This document shows positions 1 to 7,599 of a stretch of DNA of 64,000 nt, piece after piece; position 1 is the stretch's first letter; each line of letters starts with the position of its first letter. This DNA is from SIG607 sp036307305 (GTDB lineage: Bacteria; Bacillota; Clostridia; Oscillospirales; Acutalibacteraceae), in the NCBI GenBank assembly GCA_036307305.1, contig JAXJXV010000023.1, positions 1 to 64,000 on the forward strand. Direction: 5' to 3'. Position numbers and translations under genes: made by a program. The notes below the pieces were generated by a model, which was not told the origin of the DNA, did not search any database, and saw nothing but the letters and a program-made list of their open reading frames with translations.

Positions 1-4
1 GAAA

Positions 5-808
5 ATGAAAACAGCATTGACCATTGCAGGAAGCGACTGCAGTGGAGGCGCCGGTATTCAAGCAGATTTGAAAACAATGACGATGAATGGTGTTTATGCT
101 ATGAGTGCTATCACGGCTCTGACGGCACAGAACACGACCGGCGTAAGAGCAATTCAGGAGTCAACACCAGACTTTTTGAAACAGCAGCTTGATTCGGTGT
201 TCGAGGACATTTATCCCGATGCCGTCAAAATCGGTATGGTAGCGTCCAGCGAGCTGATCTGTGTGATTGCAGACAGGTTGAGATACTATAATGCAAAGAA
301 TGTGGTCATTGATCCTGTCATGGTCGCATCTGCCGGTTCTTCTTTGATAAAGCAGAATGCTGTGCAAACGCTTATCAATGAGCTGCTGCCCATATCAACA
401 CTTGTAACCCCTAACATTCCAGAAGCACAGGTTTTGTCCGGTATGACCATCGAGAACAAAGAGGATATGATTGCTGCGGCAAAGCAAATTGGAGACAGTT
501 ATCATTGCGCCGTTCTGCTCAAAGGTGGTCACAGCATCAATGATGCAAATGATCTGCTTTACGCAAATGGCGAACTGATTTGGTTTGAAGGCAAGCGTAT
601 CAACAACCCCAACACTCACGGCACGGGCTGTACACTTTCAAGCGCTATCACATCGAATCTTGCCAAGGGGTTTACCCTCGCTGAATCTATTCAGAGAGCG
701 AAGGACTATATATCGGGTGCATTGGCGGCAATGCTTGATTTGGGAAAAGGCTCCGGGCCGATGAATCACGCATTTGATCTGCAAGGCCAATGGGCGGTGA
801 GCAAATGA
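5..808 (+). CDS. thiD: Hydroxymethylpyrimidine / phosphomethylpyrimidine kinase
   Basis: Cytoplasmic kinase that phosphorylates hydroxymethylpyrimidine and then its monophosphate, giving the pyrimidine half of thiamine. The 267 residues match the usual ThiD length and ribokinase-like fold. The N-terminus reads LTIAGSDCSGGAGIQADLK, the substrate-binding start of ThiD, and the C-terminal half carries NTHGTGCTLSSAI, the anion-hole/catalytic GTGC motif. The start lies only four bases from the window edge, so upstream genes and any TPP riboswitch cannot be seen. It overlaps the next gene's start by about 19 bases, indicating a thiamine-salvage operon with the pyrophosphokinase. Confidence 0.95.
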   Translation: MKTALTIAGSDCSGGAGIQADLKTMTMNGVYAMSAITALTAQNTTGVRAIQESTPDFLKQQLDSVFEDIYPDAVKIGMVASSELICVIADRLRYYNAKNVVIDPVMVASAGSSLIKQNAVQTLINELLPISTLVTPNIPEAQVLSGMTIENKEDMIAAAKQIGDSYHCAVLLKGGHSINDANDLLYANGELIWFEGKRINNPNTHGTGCTLSSAITSNLAKGFTLAESIQRAKDYISGALAAMLDLGKGSGPMNHAFDLQGQWAVSK

Positions 809-1427
809 TGGGGCGCTGTGTGATTGTTGGCGGTGCGAACATCAACAATTATGACTTCATCCGTGAAAAGCTAAGTGCTGATGACTATATAATTTTCTGC
901 GATAGCGGTTTGAAGCACATGGAGAATTTGCGGGTGCAGCCAAGTTTGATTGTCGGTGATTTTGATTCCCATGAGAATCCGCAACTTGATGTTGAAACGA
1001 TAGTACTACCTTGTGAGAAGGATGATACGGATACGGTCTATGCTGTCAAAGAAGCAATCAAAAGAGGGTACGATAACTTCCTTTTGATCGGCGTTGTCGG
1101 AGCAAGACTTGATCACACGCTTGGGAATGTGTCTATCTTGTTGTACCTCGATTCCCTCGGCAAGAAAGGCTGTATCATAGATGATTTTTCCAAGATGGAA
1201 ATTGTATCAAACGAGCCAGCTTATATTGAGGATTCTTATTCGTTTTCTCTTTGTTGAACATATCTGGAACAGCAAAAGGAATAACAATTGAAAATGCAAA
1301 ATACCCGCTTGAGAACGGTGAAATCACCTGCGAGTATCAATTCGGTATCAGCAATGAAGTATTTCGTGGAGAAACGGCAAAAGTATCCGTTGATGAGGGT
1401 AGATTATTGCTGATTAAAGTTAAATAA
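790..1427 (+). pseudogene. thiN: Thiamine pyrophosphokinase, interrupted by a -1 frameshift
   Basis: The enzyme would transfer pyrophosphate from ATP to thiamine to make TPP. The first frame (790-1257) has family motifs GDFDS near residue 56 and DDTDTVYAVKEA near residue 80, then stops early after about 155 residues. From about position 1241 the frame one base back continues without a stop to TAA at 1425-1427 and encodes the missing C-terminal beta domain (NISGTAKGITIENAKYPL and onward). Together they give a normal-length protein of about 212 residues. One T missing from the TTTT run near 1240 explains it. It may be a true mutation, a sequencing error or, less likely, programmed slippage. A GTG/ATG cluster around 799-808 makes the exact start uncertain. 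Confidence 0.85.
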
Positions 1428-1431
1428 CCTA

Positions 1432-1470
1432 AAACGGTGGCAAGGACTTTGATGCCTTTTGCCACCGTTT
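1432..1470 (+). terminator. Intrinsic terminator after thiN
   Basis: A perfect 12-bp stem (AAACGGTGGCAA at 1432-1443 pairing with 1459-1470) is followed by GTTTTG. It ends the thiD-thiN unit five bases after the restored thiN stop, which supports reading both thiN frames as one gene. Confidence 0.8.
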
Positions 1471-1609
1471 GTTTTGCGTAATGAGGATCGAAGATGTAAT
1501 GGTCAGGTAATCAACATTGCATTGGTGTTTGACGACAGTTACTTTTACAAACTGTCTAGCAAAGTGTGAAGCTATCGGCAACAAAGAGATGACAAGTTTG
1601 AAAACTGTA

Positions 1610-1638
1610 TTGATATTTTGCCGATAATGTGGTATAAT
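1610..1638 (+). promoter_or_regulatory. Sigma-A promoter of the Fic gene
   Basis: TTGATA at 1610-1615, a 17-base spacer and TATAAT at 1633-1638. A ribosome binding site GGGAGG at 1657-1662 precedes the ATG at 1668. The 140 bases between the terminator and this promoter contain nothing else that I recognise. Confidence 0.75.
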
Positions 1639-1667
1639 ATAGGCAAGAAACTTACCGGGAGGTAACT

Positions 1668-2555
1668 ATGGAATATATATCTGTTGCGAAAATGGCTGAA
1701 AAATGGGGGCTTTCCGAACGAAGTGTGCGGAATTACTGCGCCCACGGCAGAATTGCCGATGCGAAGCTTATCGGCAAAACTTGGTACATTCCGGAGGATG
1801 CACAGAAACCGGAGCGTGCGAACAAGAAAAACGATGCACCTATTTTGCTGCAGATTTTGCGGGAGCAGAAAGCAGCCAAGATGACCGGAGGTATCTATCA
1901 TAAGATTCAGATCGATTTGACCTATAACTCCAACCACATTGAAGGCAGCCGTTTGACGCACGATCAGACACGGTACATCTTTGAGACCAATACCATCGGT
2001 TTTGAAAATGAAGCTGTCAATGTGGACGATGTGATCGAGACATCTAATCACTTCCGCTGCATCGATATGGTGATTGACGGAGCGGGGGCGACGCTCTCTG
2101 AGAAGTTCATTAAAGATCTACACGCAATCCTGAAAACCGGTACCAGCGATAGCCGCAAAGATTGGTTTGCGGTAGGGGAGTACAAGAAGATACCCAATGA
2201 GGTGGGCGGTAACGACACCACGCTTCCTGAAAATGTTGCCGACGAAATGTGTAAGCTGCTGACAAGTTATAACGAGCTGCCCTCTAAGACCTTTGAGGAC
2301 ATCGTAGCTTTCCATGTGGCTTTTGAACGTATCCATCCCTTCCAGGATGGAAATGGTCGTGTGGGTCGTCTGATCCTCTTTAAGGAATGCCTGAAGCATA
2401 ATATTGTGCCCTTCATCATTGAGGATAATCTAAAACTGTTTTACTATCGCGGCCTTAAAGAATGGGATCGCGAAAAGGGCTTCCTAATGGACACATGCCT
2501 CACCGCTCAGGATAGATTTAAGGCTTACTTGAATTATTTTAGAATTTTATATTAA
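1668..2555 (+). CDS. Fic family protein with N-terminal helix-turn-helix
   Basis: Likely AMP-transferase (or related nucleotidyl transferase) acting on a protein target. The Fic motif HPFQDGNGRVGR lies at residues 223-234, with the catalytic His225-region and phosphate-binding GNGR intact. Residues 88-93 (SNHIEG) fit the inhibitory motif [S/T]xxxE[G/N], so the enzyme is probably self-inhibited in cis (class II arrangement). Residues 1-45 look like a MerR/excisionase-type winged helix (SVAKMAEKWGLSERSVRNYC, then KLIGKTWYIP), suggesting DNA binding or autoregulation. It has its own promoter and stands directly upstream of a two-gene defence-like pair, so a role in phage defence or toxin control is possible but not shown. 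Confidence 0.9.
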   Translation: MEYISVAKMAEKWGLSERSVRNYCAHGRIADAKLIGKTWYIPEDAQKPERANKKNDAPILLQILREQKAAKMTGGIYHKIQIDLTYNSNHIEGSRLTHDQTRYIFETNTIGFENEAVNVDDVIETSNHFRCIDMVIDGAGATLSEKFIKDLHAILKTGTSDSRKDWFAVGEYKKIPNEVGGNDTTLPENVADEMCKLLTSYNELPSKTFEDIVAFHVAFERIHPFQDGNGRVGRLILFKECLKHNIVPFIIEDNLKLFYYRGLKEWDREKGFLMDTCLTAQDRFKAYLNYFRILY

Positions 2556-2651
2556 CAGTTCATTCGAAATGTATGATTAAGCAAAAATTTTATGGCATAT
2601 GATAGTTGGAAGGATAACATAAATTGATTTATAGGAGGAATTGTAGGAATT

Positions 2652-4037
2652 ATGGAAAATCAACTTGTAAAATTTGAAATTACTGGTCTTCATGGAGTGC
2701 GTGATTATTCTATCAAAATGGAGAATGGTAAGGTTATCATTGTTGGTGAGAACGGTTCTGGAAAAACTACTGTTTTTAAAATTATGTATCATACATTAGC
2801 GTGTGATTGGGATTCACTTCGAACTTTTTCTTTTGAATCTGTAAAAATGCATTTCAGCAATCAAAAAATTATAAAAATTGATTCGGATCTTCTACAAAGC
2901 ATCTTTGCTATCAACGATATAGAGCGAGTTGCGTATTACGTTGAAGGGCGTCCTCGTAATCGAAGGATGCTTTTCGATGGTTTGATTAATAATCTAATTG
3001 CAATTAAGAGGAAAACAGAGGATAAAAACTCAGAAGAGCTTGAACGTTTATATGCGAGTTCGCCATTCCCATATCAATATATTAGCAAAGTAATCGAAGA
3101 AGACTCTGTAGTTCGTTTGTATACTATTACTCGAGAAATAGAGGAAACATTTGATGCTACTATTCTGTATTTGCCTACGTATCGCAGAATCGAAGAACAG
3201 TTGAAGAATATTTTCCCCAATATGGATAGCGATGATTGGAATAAAGCTAGAAAGCACACAAGAGGCGATCGAGCTATTGAACTAGTAGAGTTTGGTATGG
3301 GCGATGTAGAAAAGGCTGTTAAAGACTATCAGGAGAGACTGAACAACTTTTCAAGAGCGCAACAGAATAAACTAACTTTAGGCTACTTGAGTGAAATAAT
3401 AGGAGAGAAATATGAACATGTTGATTTTGAGGGGATTAAAGGCCTTACAGAACAACAGATTAGTGATATCCTAAAAAGGATTGAATCTAATATTCTGTCT
3501 GATCAGCAAAAGAATGAAATACGGAGGATTCTGTCACAGATTAAAGATACCTTAGAGACTCCATCAAGAGTGAGAGAAAAAATCGTATGTCATTACTTTT
3601 TGAAATTAATTGATTTTGATAAAGAAATGAGTGATGAAGAAGCGTCCTTGCTGAAATTTGTTGCTAAGTGTAATAAATATTTAGTTAGCAACAGCTTAAT
3701 ATACGACAATCAGGACTTTACCTGTAGGATTTATAACAAGGTCTCTGGCGAAATAAGTGGCTCGGATGAAATCCATTTTCAGGATATGTCTTCCGGTGAA
3801 AAGCAAATTGTATCTCTTTTTAGCCATCTCAATTTAACACAGCAGAAGAAACTGTTTGTGTTTATTGATGAACCTGAATTATCTCTTTCTGTCGATTGGC
3901 AAAGGATGTTCCTTGTAGATATTCTTGACAGTACTAGTTGCATTGGAATTGTAGCTACTACTCACTCTCCGTTTGTTTTTGAAAACGAGTTGGAGAAGTA
4001 TGTTCATGGGATAAATGAATTCTGCACAAGGGGGTAA
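2652..4037 (+). CDS. ABC/OLD-type AAA ATPase, AriA-like (PARIS defence)
   Basis: 461-residue ATPase of the SMC/ABC-like AAA class without membrane segments. Walker A GENGSGKT is at residues 32-39, the ABC signature SSGEK at about 380-384, Walker B LFVFIDEPEL at 401-410 and the switch histidine in ATTHSPF at 438. Between them lies a long helical insertion (about residues 90-370). It is followed after six bases by a DUF4435 protein; that order matches AriA-AriB of PARIS, where the ATPase senses phage anti-restriction proteins and releases the toxin-like AriB. Retron and OLD ATPases share the same motifs, so the assignment rests on the pair, not on this protein alone. The codon make-up is AT-richer than the housekeeping genes, fitting acquisition by transfer. 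Confidence 0.8.
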   Translation: MENQLVKFEITGLHGVRDYSIKMENGKVIIVGENGSGKTTVFKIMYHTLACDWDSLRTFSFESVKMHFSNQKIIKIDSDLLQSIFAINDIERVAYYVEGRPRNRRMLFDGLINNLIAIKRKTEDKNSEELERLYASSPFPYQYISKVIEEDSVVRLYTITREIEETFDATILYLPTYRRIEEQLKNIFPNMDSDDWNKARKHTRGDRAIELVEFGMGDVEKAVKDYQERLNNFSRAQQNKLTLGYLSEIIGEKYEHVDFEGIKGLTEQQISDILKRIESNILSDQQKNEIRRILSQIKDTLETPSRVREKIVCHYFLKLIDFDKEMSDEEASLLKFVAKCNKYLVSNSLIYDNQDFTCRIYNKVSGEISGSDEIHFQDMSSGEKQIVSLFSHLNLTQQKKLFVFIDEPELSLSVDWQRMFLVDILDSTSCIGIVATTHSPFVFENELEKYVHGINEFCTRG

Positions 4038-4043
4038 ATTAGA

Positions 4044-4967
4044 GTGATCACAAAAGAAAGCCTTGTGCAAGATAGAGAACAGGCGAATGTGGCACTCTTA
4101 GAGTTGAAACAAAAATATAACCCTGGGGGTAAGGATGTATATGCTGTGGTTGAGGGAAAAGATGATATAGCATATTATACTTGCATTTTTGCTAGATATC
4201 CAAAGTTCTCTAATGTTACTATTGTTTCGGCAAATAACCGTAAGAATGTGGTTAAGGCGTTTGAACTAACCGATTGGAGTGTTTATTCGGACAAAAGAGT
4301 TTTTTTCTTTGTCGATCGAGACTTATCTGAAATTACAGGAGAAAACACTCCGATTGCTGATAATGTATATGTAACGGATGAATATTCGATAGAAAACTCT
4401 CTTTTTAATGAGGATCTCTTTTTTGTAACACTAAAGATTTTCTTTGGTGTGGACAATTTAGAAGAGGAAGAGATTGAGGTATTATCCCAATTATACCATG
4501 AAGCAAGAAAACAATTTGAAAGCATTTTCTTGCCGATAATGGGTTGGATACTATATTGGCGGTCAACAGGCTTCTCTTGTAATTTGAATAATTTGAATTC
4601 GGGCGATTTTTACAAGATTAATCAGGGTGTGGTAGAGCTAAAAAAAGAGTTTCAACATCAGGAAGCTGTAATAACTGAGGTCCACTCGCAATGTGGTGTC
4701 GCATATTCTTCTCGAGATATAAGCAGTTATATCCAACAGATTTGTGAATGTGGCGGGTTACAAAAAAATATTCGCGGAAAATATGTTAGATGTTTTTTTG
4801 TAAAGCTTTTGCATTCAACTGTAGATATGATAACAATGCTATTTCCAGAACGCAAAAAGCCAAAGGCAATTGTTCAAATTGGGTATGGAAATGCTTTGCA
4901 ATTGTTGTGCGGCTATATGAAAACGCCTCAATCATTGGATGTATTTTTAAATAGAGCGAATACATAA
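4044..4967 (+). CDS. DUF4435 (TOPRIM-fold) protein, AriB-like effector
   Basis: 307 residues starting at GTG 4044, with AGGGGG at about 4029-4034 as ribosome binding site. The acidic cluster VVEGKDD (Glu37, Asp40, Asp41), the later FFVDRD (Asp91, Asp93) and TDEYSIEN (111-118) are the recognisable DUF4435 blocks and fit a TOPRIM nuclease centre. In PARIS this family is the effector, cleaving host tRNA after release from the ATPase. Here the acidic residues look intact, so activity is plausible. The gene is six bases downstream of the ATPase and is presumably co-transcribed with it. The actual trigger and target cannot be read from sequence. Confidence 0.78.
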   Translation: MITKESLVQDREQANVALLELKQKYNPGGKDVYAVVEGKDDIAYYTCIFARYPKFSNVTIVSANNRKNVVKAFELTDWSVYSDKRVFFFVDRDLSEITGENTPIADNVYVTDEYSIENSLFNEDLFFVTLKIFFGVDNLEEEEIEVLSQLYHEARKQFESIFLPIMGWILYWRSTGFSCNLNNLNSGDFYKINQGVVELKKEFQHQEAVITEVHSQCGVAYSSRDISSYIQQICECGGLQKNIRGKYVRCFFVKLLHSTVDMITMLFPERKKPKAIVQIGYGNALQLLCGYMKTPQSLDVFLNRANT

Positions 4968-4976
4968 AATGTATTA

Positions 4977-5007
4977 CGCGCCCCTGCATTTAACAATGTG
5001 GGGGCGT
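4977..5007 (+). terminator. Probable terminator of the PARIS-like pair
   Basis: CGCCCC at 4979-4984 pairs with GGGGCG at 5001-5006, with weaker pairs inside the loop, and is followed by a short T-rich stretch (GTTTTG). The rest of 5008-5280 is AT-rich and holds no gene; AAAAAAGGAGG near 5270-5280 is the next ribosome binding site. Confidence 0.5.
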
Positions 5008-5287
5008 GATGTTTTGAAAATGGTTTTTGTTTTATTGGCGTTATTTCGTTAGTTTTATTTTTATACATGTTTTGTTCATCCTGTTCTTTTAGCACTAAGA
5101 TATATGGTGAAACACTTCTGCTGGATTCTCTAAAAACCTCTACACGTTAATAATTTTTCGAAAAATTTGATGGTTACCCCTTGACTTTTTGGCCAAAAAC
5201 TCATATCTCTTAAATAGAGGCATTTATATTTGCCGTTTTTATTTACGAAGGAGGAGTTGATGAATCTACAAAAAAGGAGGTAATAAT

Positions 5288-5500
5288 ATGGCTGGCAATA
5301 AGACCGGATGCTTGTTTTATGATGCTGCGGAAGTTTTTGAAATGATGGGCATGAAGGACACCATGGGGTATAATTATTTGGATAAGACCATGGCAACAGG
5401 GAAGCCGTTTGCTGTGATTCGAATCGGCAAGCTGTACAGAATTCCAAAAGAGTCGTTTGATTCATGGATAAAGCGCATCAACCAACCTGTTCAGGATTGA
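5288..5500 (+). CDS. Small excisionase-like HTH DNA-binding protein
   Basis: A 70-residue single-domain protein of the helix-turn-helix/excisionase class: FYDAAEVFEMMGMKDTMGYN is the HTH and VIRIGKLYRIPKESFDSW the wing. It begins eight bases after a strong AAAGGAGG site. Such proteins sit beside integrases and relaxases in Clostridia conjugative elements, where they steer excision. No integrase is present in this window. It is therefore either part of an element whose remainder lies upstream of base 1 or a relic of one. The sequence cannot separate an excisionase from a small transcription factor. Confidence 0.65.
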   Translation: MAGNKTGCLFYDAAEVFEMMGMKDTMGYNYLDKTMATGKPFAVIRIGKLYRIPKESFDSWIKRINQPVQD

Positions 5501-5544
5501 TCACAACGGCTAAAAAAACAAGCAATAGGAAAGGATACTCGATC

Positions 5545-5763
5545 ATGCCGAGAAAGAAGAAAATTCCTCGAAATGATTTGGGTATTCCGGAGTACGAAAT
5601 GGAATCTTTGGCAAGAATGTTACTTCCGATTTTGAAGAAGTATATTGACTCGGAGGAAGGAAGACGGGATTGGCATGAATGGCAAGCCCGAATGAAAGAT
5701 GGTGCAAATGGCACTATTAGCACGGAATCAAAAGAAGAAATGAATCTTAGTGACAGGAACTAA
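5545..5763 (+). CDS. Small conserved mobile-element protein, function unknown
   Basis: 72 residues from ATG 5545, preceded by AGGAAAGGA at 5527-5535; the frame is open further upstream but without a ribosome binding site. The protein is charged and helical (MPRKKKIPRNDLGIPEYEME, later RRDWHEWQARMKDG) with no cysteines or membrane segment. I recall similar small proteins next to excisionase-like genes in Clostridia conjugative elements, and the present order agrees. No catalytic motif is visible and I do not assign a function. Confidence 0.55.
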   Translation: MPRKKKIPRNDLGIPEYEMESLARMLLPILKKYIDSEEGRRDWHEWQARMKDGANGTISTESKEEMNLSDRN

Positions 5764-5777
5764 GGGATACCCAAAAA

Positions 5778-5815
5778 CACAAAGCCACAGGCGGGAAACC
5801 GCCTGTGGCTTTGTG
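5778..5815. terminator. Bidirectional terminator between convergent genes
   Basis: A perfect 17-bp stem (5778-5794 with 5799-5815) closes on a GAAA loop, flanked by A-rich and T-rich sequence on the two sides. It serves the small mobile gene on the plus strand and the zinc-ribbon gene on the minus strand, whose stop codon begins at 5818. Confidence 0.9.
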
Positions 5816-5817
5816 TT

Positions 5818-6021
5818 TTATTTTTTATCCCAATCAATAAAAAACTCTATATGTCCACATTCTTTGCAAACTATAGCATCAGTAGGAGTGATTACTTTTT
5901 GAGAAATTACCCCTGAATATAGATCTCTTCTCTCTGGATAGTTTAATTTTACATATGTATTTACAGCGAGCTTGTCAATTTCGGAACTACCACATCGAAC
6001 GCAAGTATCAAATTTTATCAT
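5818..6021 (-). CDS. Small zinc-ribbon protein
   Basis: 67 residues from ATG 6021; AGGAGA at the correct distance upstream favours this over a GTG two codons earlier. Two CxxC pairs, CVRCG near the N-terminus and CKECG near residue 51, make a rubredoxin-like zinc ribbon around a beta-rich middle. No catalytic residues are visible. It could be a stand-alone nucleic-acid or protein adaptor; function unknown. It lies between the mobile-element genes and tRNA-Ala, so it may be the last gene of the island. Confidence 0.6.
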   Translation of the reverse strand: MIKFDTCVRCGSSEIDKLAVNTYVKLNYPERRDLYSGVISQKVITPTDAIVCKECGHIEFFIDWDKK

Positions 6022-6115
6022 ATGCACGAATCTCCTTTATGTAATTTTTTGATGGCTACATTATAAGTTGTTTGTGAAAACACTCAATAATGTACCTAAG
6101 TTAAAAATAAACGAT

Positions 6116-6155
6116 AAAGGCGAATCCATCTCCCAAGGGAAATGGGTTCGCCTTT
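6116..6155 (-). terminator. Terminator downstream of tRNA-Ala
   Basis: A 14-bp stem with one G-U pair (AAAGGCGAATCCAT at 6116-6129 with 6142-6155) lies just past the 3' end of the minus-strand tRNA and is followed in that direction by a T-rich stretch. Confidence 0.65.
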
Positions 6156-6163
6156 AACTTGTT

Positions 6164-6239
6164 TGGTGGACCCGAAGGGGTTCGAACCCTCGGCCTTACA
6201 GATGCGAACCATGCGCTCTCCCAACTGAGCTACGGGCCC
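6164..6239 (-). tRNA. tRNA-Ala(CGC), weak anticodon stem
   Basis: 76 nt with encoded CCA. The acceptor stem GGGCCCG/CGGGTCC, D stem GCTC/GAGC and T stem GAGGG/CCCTT with loop TTCGAAC all pair. The anticodon loop TTCGCAT gives anticodon CGC. The anticodon stem is poor: CATGG against CTGTA has one mismatch and two G-U pairs. The 3' end faces the mobile-element genes, a usual integration target for site-specific recombinases. Confidence 0.75.
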
Positions 6240-6348
6240 GTTTTTTGTATTATAATATATTTCTTTAATTTCTGCAAGGTAATAAAAATAAAAGCCAATC
6301 TGCTTTAAAAGGCGGTTGGCTTTACAATTTATATATTTATTTTACATG

Positions 6349-6981
6349 TTACTGCTTTTTTGACCTTTTATCGGCATACAACATTTTATCGGCGTTGTCA
6401 AATGCGGTGTTAAAACTTTCAGTCCCTTTGTTTTCAACAAAAGAATATCCTTTTGAAAACCTGAAATCACAGTTTTTTAGTTCGGCTTTTTTTAGCTTTA
6501 ACAACAGGTCTATAAGTTCATTTTCAGGAATATCTTTTGATATAACTAAAAATTCATCGCCGCCAATTCTATATATGGTGTGATTCTTTTCACAAAAAAT
6601 CTCGCTAAGTCTATTAGCCGCCAAAATTAAAACTTCATCTCCGTAAAGATGACCTTTTGTGTCGTTTATTGTTTTAAAATCATCAATATCGAAAATTGAA
6701 AACCATAAACTTTTTAATTTATTTCTTTTAATTTTAGCCAAATCACGAATATAGGCATTGCGGTTAAAAAGGTCAGTTAAATCGTCCTTGAAGGCAAGAT
6801 TATATAAACGCGAACCATTTTTAAAATAAAATGAATAATCGTTTTGTGTTTTTAATATTTTTATAATAATTAGCACTGTTGCAATGCATAATAAAAATAA
6901 AAAAGTTATCAAAAAAATAGCTAAAATACAATTTATGGGGTTATTCAATGGGGACACTTCCTTTGCGATGGGACAATACAA
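6349..6981 (-). CDS. Membrane-anchored GGDEF diguanylate cyclase
   Basis: Would make cyclic di-GMP from two GTP. About residues 17-42 form one transmembrane helix, followed by a short linker and a GGDEF domain: DDLTDLFNRNAY at 66-77, FDIDDFKTINDTKGHLYGD at 98-115 and the active-site GGDEF at 140-144, all intact. There is no RxxD inhibitory site just before GGDEF, so product inhibition at that site is unlikely. It lacks any sensory domain beyond the membrane helix. It is divergent from the small HTH gene, sharing a 60-base intergenic region. The first ATG at 6981 is weakly placed for a ribosome binding site. Confidence 0.88.
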   Translation of the reverse strand: MYCPIAKEVSPLNNPINCILAIFLITFLFLLCIATVLIIIKILKTQNDYSFYFKNGSRLYNLAFKDDLTDLFNRNAYIRDLAKIKRNKLKSLWFSIFDIDDFKTINDTKGHLYGDEVLILAANRLSEIFCEKNHTIYRIGGDEFLVISKDIPENELIDLLLKLKKAELKNCDFRFSKGYSFVENKGTESFNTAFDNADKMLYADKRSKKQ

Positions 6982-7045
6982 TTATACTCAATAATTTAAG
7001 TATAGTCAAGAGTTTGAGTGTGATAAAATTTTCTCGGTGAGAAAA

Positions 7046-7246
7046 ATGATAAGTTACAAGCCGTTTTATGAAACTTTATTCAAAAAGGGAATAACTGAAT
7101 ATCATTTAATATTTAAACAGGGGTTTTCGGCAAACACGCTTCATAGAATAAAAAAAGGCGAAGCAATAAGTACGAAGACTTTAGATGCGTTATGCTTTGC
7201 TTTAGAATGCGAAGTAAGCGACATAATAAAATTTGAAATGGAATAA
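7046..7246 (+). CDS. Small Cro/C1-type HTH regulator
   Basis: 66 residues from ATG 7046, with GGTGAG at 7036-7041 as ribosome binding site; an in-frame GTG nine bases earlier overlaps that site and is less likely. The whole protein is one Cro/C1 domain: FYETLFKKGITEYHLIFKQG, NTLHRIKKGEAISTKTLDAL and CEVSDIIKFE, as in YozG-like regulators. The divergent GGDEF gene is the obvious candidate target, but no clear operator was seen between them. Confidence 0.75.
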   Translation: MISYKPFYETLFKKGITEYHLIFKQGFSANTLHRIKKGEAISTKTLDALCFALECEVSDIIKFEME

Positions 7247-7346
7247 ACAGCAAACGGCAGGTTAAAACGTGCTGTTTTTTTGTTAGGTAATAACAGGTTG
7301 AAATTTGAATTTGTGACCTATATGTTTGAACCTCTACAATTTTTAG

Positions 7347-7549
7347 TGATATCCTGTGCTACGCACAGAGTGATATATTTCGCTATTGCGAAACGTGATA
7401 TTTAAAACTAAAGTTTTAAGTGATATTATATCCGCCTCCAAAACTTGTGAAGCGAATATAACTTGGGCGTAGCCCAAATATAACTGCGAAGCAATATCAC
7501 TCGCCTTTGGCGAATATAACTGTGGCACCTTCCTTACGGAGGGTGCCAT
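7347..7549. repeat. Left hairpin array beside the four-helix-bundle gene
   Basis: A chain of short hairpins joined by a 7-base linker. GTGATAT links hairpins at 7354-7368 (CTGTGC/GCACAG), 7378-7393 (TTTCGC/GCGAAA) and 7402-7419 (TTAAAAC/GTTTTAA). After about 7430 the linker is inverted (ATATAAC or ATATCAC), joining 7463-7477 (TTGGGC/GCCCAA), 7485-7492, 7501-7513 (TCGCC/GGCGA) and a longer hairpin at about 7523-7549. The array is thus itself roughly palindromic. Confidence 0.85.
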
Positions 7550-7599
7550 CACCGTGCCGGTAGGGGTAAGTAGAGGAATATCACAGTGGTAAGTTTTCT

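Noticed and set aside
1572..2051. Minus-strand open frame opposite the Fic gene
   Set aside because: It lies antisense to a gene with clear motifs and has no ribosome binding site or family features.
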